Assembly (NCBI GenBank): GCA_030432695.1
Contig: JAUILN010000019.1
Span: 141,436-205,435, forward strand
Direction of reading: 5' to 3'
DNA: 64,000 bases
Origin: a bacterium
GTDB lineage: Bacteria; Planctomycetota; UBA1135; UBA2386
Each line of letters starts with the position of its first letter. The first letter of the stretch is position 1. The notes beneath the pieces are model-generated. The model worked only from the letters and a program-made list of their open reading frames with translations, was not told the origin of the DNA and searched no databases. Position numbers and translations under genes: made by a program. This document shows, piece by piece, positions 35,745 through 42,196 of the stretch.

Positions 35745-36776
35745 ATGGCCCCGATGCGTGGCTCCCTCCGCTCACGTCGCTCTCTCCCGTCGACCGCAGC
35801 ACTCCTGTTCGCCGGAGTGCTTCCGATCACCGCCCAGGAGGCCTCCGAGGACGCGATCCGCACCGCCACCGCCGCCGGCGACGAGGCCTTCGAGCGCGGC
35901 GACTTCGACGACGCCCGCACCCATTACCGTGCAGCACTCGACGCGTTCGAAGACCTCGCGGCAGAAGCCTCGACCGACCAGCCCGAAGACGAACTCACCG
36001 CGATCGAGCAGGCCTACACCTACCGCCAGCTCTATCGCTCGGAGTACGGCCGCCTGCGCCAACGACTCGTCTCGATCCCGTTCCTGACCGGCAAGCTCTC
36101 GGCCTGCGAACCCTCCACCGGTGACGCCGAGGTCACCTACCGGATCGCGGTGTTCGTGGTGCTGGACACCGACCTCGACTACCACGTCGACGGCGAGAAG
36201 CGGCACGAGCGGGCCCACCTCGACGACGCCGAGCTGTCGCGCTACCGCTTCGCCTGGGGCGTCGCCGCGCGGGCCGCCGACCATTGGGCCGGAACTCGCG
36301 TCCGCTTCGAGTCCCGTTGGATCGAGTTGGAGGGCGTGACCCTCCGGGGCCTCACGGAGCGTGCATGGAACGGCGGACTGCTGAACCAGCGCCATCTCGA
36401 CCCGGCCCGCCTCGATCCCCTACCCGACGAGACCTTCGCGCGCATCGTTCCCGAGGTCGACTGCGTGGCGTTCGTATGGCCGCGCGGCGAAGCGGCGAGC
36501 ACCTATGGCGGCGGGCCGATCGAACTACCGGGACCCGCGGGACCGCTGGCGGTCCGCGGCGGCATCCGCAGCCTGTCGCCCTACCCGTCGGTGTGCCTCC
36601 ACGAGTTGCTGCACAACGTGGAGAGCCGGGCGGCGATCCCGCGGGTCCACGGACCGCCGACCGACGCGCAGCGCGTGTTCGCGCGGCATGACATCCGCGA
36701 CGAACTCGATTGGTATGCCCACCTGCTGCGCAGCGTGCCCGATTGGGAGCAGGCCCGGTTCAGGCCAGCCGATTGA
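35745..36776 (+). CDS. putative exported zinc metallopeptidase-like protein (HExxH)
   Basis: 343 residues from the ATG at 35745; alternatives are the GTG at 35727 and ATG at 35754. A signal-like N-terminus (PSTAALLFAGVLPITAQ) is followed by a TPR-like helical stretch (GDEAFERGDFDDARTHYRAAL). The mixed alpha/beta domain contains SVCLHELLHNVES at about 282-294: HELLH fits the H-E-x-x-H zinc motif, and downstream His/Glu residues could supply the third ligand. The family is not recognised and proteolytic activity is inferred only from the motif. It lies just upstream of the sigma-54 flagellar promoter but is probably not part of that operon. Confidence 0.7.
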   Translation: MAPMRGSLRSRRSLPSTAALLFAGVLPITAQEASEDAIRTATAAGDEAFERGDFDDARTHYRAALDAFEDLAAEASTDQPEDELTAIEQAYTYRQLYRSEYGRLRQRLVSIPFLTGKLSACEPSTGDAEVTYRIAVFVVLDTDLDYHVDGEKRHERAHLDDAELSRYRFAWGVAARAADHWAGTRVRFESRWIELEGVTLRGLTERAWNGGLLNQRHLDPARLDPLPDETFARIVPEVDCVAFVWPRGEAASTYGGGPIELPGPAGPLAVRGGIRSLSPYPSVCLHELLHNVESRAAIPRVHGPPTDAQRVFARHDIRDELDWYAHLLRSVPDWEQARFRPAD

Positions 36777-36901
36777 TCTGCCGGAGGCCGCCACGAGGCG
36801 TTGTGCCTCCGCCGCCGATTGCGACGGCGACCTGTCGCGTTCCTCGACAGACCCTGGTGGCAGCTGACCCAGCCACCCCCCACATCTAGCGCTTCCCCAC
36901 C

Positions 36902-36944
36902 TGGCACCTCCGGTGCTCTCAGGTCGTCGGCCGAATCTGCCGAC
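36902..36944 (+). promoter_or_regulatory. sigma-54 promoter and 5'-end stem-loop of the fliOPQ operon
   Basis: TGGCACCTCCGGTGCT (36902-36917) matches the RpoN consensus, with GG at 36903-36904 and GC at 36915-36916. The predicted start is near 36928. Around it GTCGGC (36926-36931) and GCCGAC (36939-36944) form a stem-loop at the extreme mRNA 5' end. The block CACATCTAGCG...CCTGGCACCTCCGGTG, then CTCAGG and the hairpin, is nearly identical to 52823-52885 before fliR. It also settles the first gene's start: a possible start at 36913 would lie inside the -12 box, so translation must begin at 36955, preceded by GAGAAGGA. Confidence 0.8.
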
Positions 36945-36954
36945 GAGAAGGACC

Positions 36955-37608
36955 ATGAGGATCGACAAGCGCTGGCTGTTGGTGCCCCCGGTGCTGGGGC
37001 TGCTGCTCGTGATGGGGCCGTTGCGGCCCGGGGAGCAGGCGGCTGGCGGCGCGGGCGAGGAGCGCGGCCGCCGGATCGTCGCACCCCCTGCTTCGGCACT
37101 GCAGGTCCTCAGCAAGAGCGAGACTGCACAGACCGCGGAGCCCCCGGCGACGACCGATGCCGGCAAGCCTCCGGTCGCGATCGGTGGCAGCGCGCCCGAG
37201 TTGCCCGGCCTGCTGGAACTCGGCGTGACCCTCGCCGGGGTGCTCGGTCTCGGTGCGCTGGGTCTCTATGCATTGGCACGGCTGCGCGGCAAGCAGGGCC
37301 TCGGCGCCGACGGCCCGGCGCGCATCCGGCAGACGCTGCGGCTCACCGCGAAGAGCACGCTGCACGTGGTCGAGTTCGATGGCCGGACCATTCTGGTCGG
37401 CGCCGGTGAACAAGGTGTGACGCTGCTCGCCGACGCCGCGCAGGCGCACGACGACGAGGCCGCGCTCGCCGAGCGTGACGACGGCGTGGCGCTGCGCGAC
37501 ATGATGATCCCACGCCCCGCCGCGCGACCCAGGAGCGCGCCGGCCCCCACGCGCTCGCGCGCCGAAGCCTTCCGCGACGCCCTCGAAGCCGCAGGCTCGC
37601 AACGATGA
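36955..37608 (+). CDS. fliO: FliO-type flagellar export component
   Basis: 217 residues. An N-terminal hydrophobic segment (WLLVPPVLGLLLVMGPL) is followed by a spacer, a second membrane segment at about 83-105 (LLELGVTLAGVLGLGALGLY) and a small cytoplasmic beta domain. That domain (ARIRQTLRLTAKSTLHVVEF, RTILVGAGEQGVTLL) is the characteristic FliO core. FliO assists assembly of the FliP core of the flagellar type III export gate. The sequence is divergent, so the call leans on the domain pattern and on position directly before fliP, whose ATG overlaps its stop. Confidence 0.82.
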   Translation: MRIDKRWLLVPPVLGLLLVMGPLRPGEQAAGGAGEERGRRIVAPPASALQVLSKSETAQTAEPPATTDAGKPPVAIGGSAPELPGLLELGVTLAGVLGLGALGLYALARLRGKQGLGADGPARIRQTLRLTAKSTLHVVEFDGRTILVGAGEQGVTLLADAAQAHDDEAALAERDDGVALRDMMIPRPAARPRSAPAPTRSRAEAFRDALEAAGSQR

Positions 37609-38408
37609 ATCCCGCCTCCCCCAAGGCACGCCCCCTGCTGATCCTGCTGGCCGCCGGGCTGTGCACCGCGGGCAGCGCCATGGGTCAGGACCCCATCGGC
37701 CCGCCGGCCCCCGCCGGCGGCGCCGGACCTTCGATCAGCCTCGACCTGGGCGGCAACGGCCTGACCGACCCCGACGGGCTCGGCAGCGCGCTCGAGGTCG
37801 TGCTGTTCATGACGCTCCTGTCGCTGGCGCCGGCGATCGTGCTCACGATGACCTGCTTCACGCGGATCCTCGTGGTGCTGTCGTTCCTGCGCCGCGCGAT
37901 GTCGGTGCAGGAGCTGCCGCCGGCGATCGTGGTCACCGGCTTCTCGTTCTTCCTGACGCTGTTCGTGATGGCGCCGGTGATCGACGACCTCAAGTCGTCC
38001 GCCTACGACCCCTATGTCGCGCGCGAGATAAGCATCGAGACCGCGCTCGACCGTGCCGGCAGCCGGATGAACCGCTTCATGCTGTCGCAGACGCGGCCCG
38101 CCGACCTGGAGCTGGTGCTCGACCTGTCGCGCACCGCCCCGCCCCAGACCCCCGACGACGTGCCCTTCCACGTCGCGGTGCCCGCGTTCGTGCTCTCCGA
38201 GGTGAAGACCGCCTTCCAGATGGGCTTCGTGCTGTTCCTGCCCTTCCTGGCGATCGACCTGGTGGTCGCCTCGATCCTGGTCTCGATGGGCATGTTCACC
38301 CTGCCACCGATCGTGGTGTCGACGCCGTTGAAGGTGCTGCTGTTCGTGTTGGTCGACGGCTGGAACATCGTCGTCGAGTCACTGGCCCGCAGCTTCGTGG
38401 AACTCTGA
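37605..38408 (+). CDS. fliP: flagellar export gate protein FliP
   Basis: 267 residues, with an N-terminal signal sequence (LLILLAAGLCTAGSAMGQ) as in other FliP proteins. Diagnostic segments are VVLFMTLLSLAPAIVLTMTC, FTRILVVLSFLRRAMSVQ, FVLSEVKTAFQMGFVLFLPF and the C-terminal MGMFTLPPIVVSTPLKVLLF. It forms the membrane export channel with FliQ and FliR. The start codon overlaps the fliO stop (ATGA) and fliQ follows after 9 bp, so the three are one operon under the upstream sigma-54 promoter. Confidence 0.96.
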   Translation: MNPASPKARPLLILLAAGLCTAGSAMGQDPIGPPAPAGGAGPSISLDLGGNGLTDPDGLGSALEVVLFMTLLSLAPAIVLTMTCFTRILVVLSFLRRAMSVQELPPAIVVTGFSFFLTLFVMAPVIDDLKSSAYDPYVAREISIETALDRAGSRMNRFMLSQTRPADLELVLDLSRTAPPQTPDDVPFHVAVPAFVLSEVKTAFQMGFVLFLPFLAIDLVVASILVSMGMFTLPPIVVSTPLKVLLFVLVDGWNIVVESLARSFVEL

Positions 38409-38417
38409 GGATTCGCC

Positions 38418-38696
38418 ATGGACGACGCATTGGCCCTGGACCTCGGCCGCAGCACGCTGCTGGTGGCGCTGACGATCGTCGCGCCGGTGCTGCTGGTGGG
38501 CATGGGCGTGGGACTGCTGGTGAGCCTGTTCCAGACCCTCACCGCCTTGCAGGAACAGACCCTGTCGCTGGTGCCGAAGATGCTCGCGGTGGTGGCGACG
38601 ATCCTGATCCTGATGCCGTGGATCCTGCGCACGCTGCGCGACTTCGCGGAGACGCTGTTCCGCTCGCTGGCGGAGCTGGGGGCGGGGCCATTCTGA
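38418..38696 (+). CDS. fliQ: flagellar export gate protein FliQ
   Basis: 92 residues, two membrane helices: LLVALTIVAPVLLVGMGVGL and MLAVVATILILMPWILRTL. It includes the conserved LFQTLTALQEQTLSLVPK loop. Normal length and complete. Its last 68 bp (38629-38696) are repeated at 39337-39404 downstream of a toxin-antitoxin pair. The two differences between the copies are both silent (third positions of Ala and Pro codons). The current 3' end may therefore have been supplied by an inserted element from a related genome. fliR is not adjacent; it heads a second flagellar operon at 52921. Confidence 0.95.
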   Translation: MDDALALDLGRSTLLVALTIVAPVLLVGMGVGLLVSLFQTLTALQEQTLSLVPKMLAVVATILILMPWILRTLRDFAETLFRSLAELGAGPF

Positions 38697-38750
38697 GGGC
38701 TGCCGACCCTCCGCTGTCAGAGAGTCGGCGCGACACGCTAGGATGCAGCC

Positions 38751-38975
38751 ATGGCGAACCTCACCGATCGGATCACCGTGGACCCCAAGCAGTGCGGCGG
38801 TAGGCCGTGCGTCCGTGGCATGCGGATCCGGGTCGTCGACGTGCTGCAGCTCCTCGGCCACGGCCTGACGTTCGCCCAGATCCTGGCTGAACTGCCCGAT
38901 CTGGAAGAGGCAGACATCCGGGCCTGCGTCGAGTTCGCCACCCGCCGAGTAGACCATCCGGTCATCGTCGCGTGA
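38751..38975 (+). CDS. DUF433-family antitoxin
   Basis: 74 residues. DRITVDPKQCGGRPCVRGMR is the defining DUF433 motif (I-x-x-D-P-x-x-x-x-G-x-P-x-x-x-G-T/M-R), followed by an HTH-like VVDVLQLLGHGLTFAQILAE. DUF433 proteins are DNA-binding antitoxins paired with PIN-like DUF5615 toxins. The stop overlaps the toxin start (GTGA at 38972-38975), giving a coupled pair that probably autoregulates. Confidence 0.9.
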   Translation: MANLTDRITVDPKQCGGRPCVRGMRIRVVDVLQLLGHGLTFAQILAELPDLEEADIRACVEFATRRVDHPVIVA

Positions 38976-39322
38976 TCGTCTGGCTCGATGCTCATCTGCC
39001 GCCTGCGCTGGTCGGCTGGCTCCGAGATGGGTTCGCGCTCGACGCTCATGCCGTGCGCGACCTCGGGCTTCGCGACGCACCGGACGAGGACATCTTCGCC
39101 GCGGCACGGAATGCGAACGCCGTGGTCCTGACGAAGGACAGCGACTTCCTCAGGTTGCTCGAACGTCATGGTCCGCCGCCACGCGTACTCTGGCTCACCT
39201 GCGGAAACACCAGCAACGCCAACCTGCAGCGGATCTTGACGGTGGGGCTGCCGAGCGCCATCGAGCTGCTGAACGCGGGCGAGCCGCTCGTCGAACTCGG
39301 CTCGCCGCCGGCGACCGGCTGA
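38972..39322 (+). CDS. DUF5615 PIN-like toxin
   Basis: 116 residues, GTG start. It begins MIVWLDAHLPPALVGWL, the N-terminal acidic strand of the PIN-like/Mut7-C fold. It continues with DLGLRDAPDEDIFAAARNA and AVVLTKDSDFLRLL, which supply further conserved Asp residues. Members are predicted RNases. The upstream overlapping DUF433 gene is the cognate antitoxin. The pair sits inside the duplicated fliQ 3' end. Confidence 0.9.
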   Translation: MIVWLDAHLPPALVGWLRDGFALDAHAVRDLGLRDAPDEDIFAAARNANAVVLTKDSDFLRLLERHGPPPRVLWLTCGNTSNANLQRILTVGLPSAIELLNAGEPLVELGSPPATG

Positions 39323-39414
39323 CAAGGGCCGAGCAAGCACGCTGCGCGACTTCGCCGAGACGCTGTTCCGCTCGCTGGCGGAGCTGGGGGCGGGGCCGTT
39401 CTGAGACGCGTGCC

Positions 39415-41949
39415 CTACCGCAGCAGTTCGTCGACCGTCATCGGCTGGTAGCCGTTCGCCAGGAGCCACGCGATCACCTCGCCGATGCGGTCGTGGAACT
39501 TGTCGGTGCGTGCCGGCCCCACGCCGATGTGGCTGAGCAGCAGGAAACCGTTGAGGCCGTGTTCGTCCTCGGCTTCGTGACGCTGGATGCTCGCCCAGAT
39601 CGCCTCGCTCGACACGAAGTTGGGCGCGTCGTCGGCGGTGTAGTCGGCGTTCGAGCGGGTACCGGGCGTGAAGCCGACGACGCGGTGCCCCATCGCCGAC
39701 GACCAACCGGCCACTTCCACGTTCCACCACTCGTAGGGTGGCATGAAGAAGCGCACGCCGCGGCGGTCGATGCCGAAGGGTCGCATCGCGGCGAAGTTGG
39801 CCTCGAGGTCTTGCTCGAACTCCGCGCGGGACACGAGCGTCTTGCTGCGGTCCTGCCAATCGGCATAGAGCAGGTGCCGGTCGGAATGCGGACCGAGCTG
39901 GTGGCCGGCATCGCGCAACCGCGCGATCAACTGGCGGTTCGCACGCGTGCGGTAGAAGCGGCCGGTGAGATAGAAGGTCGCCTTCACGGCGTGCCGGTCG
40001 AGCGCGTCGGCGATCACCGTGCCGCCCTCGGCGAACTCGTCGCCGGTGAAGACCAGGGCCATGCGCTTGGACGACGTGTCGCCGCGGACGATGCCGCCTT
40101 CGACGTATCGGAAGCGCGGATCGGCTGGCTGTGCCGGCTGCTCCGGCTCCACCGCCCGATCGCTCCACAGCGCCATCACCAGGATCGCATCCGCGGTGCC
40201 GTCCATCGTCGGCTCGTTGGTCGCGTAGTCGCCGACGTCGTCGTGGTAGACCAGGTCCCGAGGCTGGAACGCCGCGAACTCGTCCGGCTCGGTCAGCTTC
40301 AGGCCAATGAGCCCGGCATGGGTCTCACGCGCGATCGGCCCGTCGACCAATCCGCCGCGGACCTGCACACCGAGCAACTGCGTGGTCGGCAGGTGAGTGT
40401 CCTCGGGGAACTCGCCGCCGGCTGGCAGCCCTTCGAACATCGACGTGCCCCAGGGATTGCGGCCGAGCAGCCAATCCCGGTGGTCGATCGCCGTGGCGTG
40501 GTAGCGCATGTCGCCCGTCATCCGCTCGTAGAGGTGGACCTGGGTGATGAAGGCGACGACCAGGTTGTTCGAGCACCACAGGAACGGCACGCCCACGCCG
40601 TAGGGATTGGTCGCGGCACGGGCCACGATCCGCTCGATGCCACTCCGGTAGTAGCCCGCGAGCTCGCCCTGTAGCTCCTCGCCGACCAGCGCGTGCAGCG
40701 CGAAGTGGCCGACGTTGGTGAACGGATACATCTCGTAGTGGCGCGCCATCAGCTCGCCCATCGAGGAGTCGTCGTATTCCATCCACGAGGTCGTGCCGGC
40801 GAGCCGCGCGTAACGGATCGCGTCGTCGAAGTAGCCCTGCTCCCCGGTCACCCGATGCAGCTCGGCGGCGGCGAACTCCATGTCGTCGGCCCAGGTCCGC
40901 TCGTTGTAGCGATAGGGTGCGCCGAAGGAGTTGCCCTGCTGCACGCCCTCCTGCCGCTTGCCCATCGCGTAGAGCGACCGGGCCGCGCGCAGGCACCGGT
41001 CGGCGTAGACCTCGTCGCCCACCTCGCTTCGCCAGATCCGCGCAGCCATCGCCATCGCCGCTGCCGAGCGACCCGCCACGTTCGCGACCCCGGTCGACGC
41101 GCTCTGGAACTCGCTCAGTCCCTGCGGCTTGCCATCGGCGGCGTACACCGGCCGGTAGCTGTTCGCGCCCCAGCCATAGTCGGCGTTGTCCTGGTCGGGC
41201 AGTTTGAAGCCGCGGTGGTCGCGGTCGTCGGCGACCTGGTGGAACAGCACGTCGGGAGCTGGATGCAGTTTGTGGATCCAGTCGAGCCCCCAGCGCGCCT
41301 CGTCGAGCACGTCGGGAATGCCGTTGGGCCGTCCCTCACGACCCAGCGCGTCGCAGTGATCGCCGAACCGTTCGCCGACAAGCTCGAACGCCAACAGCAT
41401 CCGCGCGGTCGCGTTGCTCGCGGTGATCAGGTACTTGAGCTGGTCGCCGGCGTCGTGCCATCCACCGCTCGCGTCGACGAAGGTCTCGTCGGGGAACGGC
41501 GCGTAGAAGGAGCGGCCGTCGAGCTGATGGCAGGCCACGTCGAGGAACGGGTTGTAGCCGCACCGCTGCTGCCGCATGAAGTGCAGCAGGTCTTCGTGGT
41601 AGCCAGGATAGCGGCCGATCGCGAACTCGCGGGAGATCGTCCGCGGCGTCTCGATCTCGATCCGGTAGCGCCCCTCTGCTTGCAGCGCGCTGAAGTCGAG
41701 CCGGTGGTAGGCGGCGAACGCGCTGCCCCAGCTCGGGGCCGCGACGCTCTCGATCGGCCCGCGCAGCACCACCGCATCGCTTGCGACATCGCGCACCAGG
41801 AACTCGCCGCTCAGCCGTTCCACCGCGAATGCGAGCGCGACCTTCGGGTCTTCCGGGAGGAAGCCGGCCTGGTTGATCCGGACGTGGGCTTCCTGCGCGG
41901 GCAGGGTGCCGAGGGCGACGAGCAGGAGACAGCGACCGGGAAGACGCAT
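39415..41949 (-). CDS. secreted GH9 endoglucanase fused to NodB-type deacetylase
   Basis: 844 residues. After a signal peptide (MRLPGRCLLLVALGTLPAQ) comes an N-terminal immunoglobulin-like CelD_N domain (about 20-110). The GH9 catalytic domain (about 115-590) has GGWHDAGDQLKY (162-173, catalytic Asp pair), ERTWADDMEFAAAEL and DYATNEPTMDGTADAI (Glu acid at about 579). A polysaccharide-deacetylase (NodB) domain (about 620-844) has ALVFTGDEFAEGG at motif 1, the metal-binding LGPHSDRHLL (H-x3-H) and PPYEWWN. It would cut a beta-glucan backbone and deacetylate the same or a linked substrate outside the cell. Motif 1 is an unusual T-G-D-E form. The 247-bp upstream gap probably holds its promoter. 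Confidence 0.9.
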   Translation of the reverse strand: MRLPGRCLLLVALGTLPAQEAHVRINQAGFLPEDPKVALAFAVERLSGEFLVRDVASDAVVLRGPIESVAAPSWGSAFAAYHRLDFSALQAEGRYRIEIETPRTISREFAIGRYPGYHEDLLHFMRQQRCGYNPFLDVACHQLDGRSFYAPFPDETFVDASGGWHDAGDQLKYLITASNATARMLLAFELVGERFGDHCDALGREGRPNGIPDVLDEARWGLDWIHKLHPAPDVLFHQVADDRDHRGFKLPDQDNADYGWGANSYRPVYAADGKPQGLSEFQSASTGVANVAGRSAAAMAMAARIWRSEVGDEVYADRCLRAARSLYAMGKRQEGVQQGNSFGAPYRYNERTWADDMEFAAAELHRVTGEQGYFDDAIRYARLAGTTSWMEYDDSSMGELMARHYEMYPFTNVGHFALHALVGEELQGELAGYYRSGIERIVARAATNPYGVGVPFLWCSNNLVVAFITQVHLYERMTGDMRYHATAIDHRDWLLGRNPWGTSMFEGLPAGGEFPEDTHLPTTQLLGVQVRGGLVDGPIARETHAGLIGLKLTEPDEFAAFQPRDLVYHDDVGDYATNEPTMDGTADAILVMALWSDRAVEPEQPAQPADPRFRYVEGGIVRGDTSSKRMALVFTGDEFAEGGTVIADALDRHAVKATFYLTGRFYRTRANRQLIARLRDAGHQLGPHSDRHLLYADWQDRSKTLVSRAEFEQDLEANFAAMRPFGIDRRGVRFFMPPYEWWNVEVAGWSSAMGHRVVGFTPGTRSNADYTADDAPNFVSSEAIWASIQRHEAEDEHGLNGFLLLSHIGVGPARTDKFHDRIGEVIAWLLANGYQPMTVDELLR

Positions 41950-42196
41950 GGCGCCACCAGCTCACCCGATCCGGCGCCGAGAGTCACTCGAAGGCTGGCG
42001 CGCCACACGATCGGATCGACGCGGCCGATGGCGCAGCCAGGCGTGGGACCGTGAGCCGAGGCGACGACGCGAGGACGTTCGCACCACATGCTCTGTCGCG
42101 GCAGCCGGAGCGAAGCCGACGCCCAGGAGGATCGGAAGGGCCGCGCAGCACCTGCCGGAGTCAGCGCTGGGCGCGCAGCGTCTCGGAAGTCGTGGA

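Larger units (their letters stand above)
38629..39405. mobile_element. 708-bp toxin-antitoxin unit bracketed by copies of the fliQ 3' end
   Basis: 38629-38697 and 39337-39405 are direct repeats matching at 67 of 69 positions, each ending in the fliQ stop codon plus one base. Between them are only the DUF433/DUF5615 gene pair and its short flanks. This is the geometry of an element that entered at the 3' end of a gene and restored its reading frame, or of a tandem duplication that captured the pair. No integrase is present. Confidence 0.75.

Noticed and set aside
36913..36954. Earlier in-frame start for fliO
   Set aside because: It lies within the -12 box of the sigma-54 promoter, so it would not be transcribed from that promoter; the ATG at 36955 has a ribosome-binding site.
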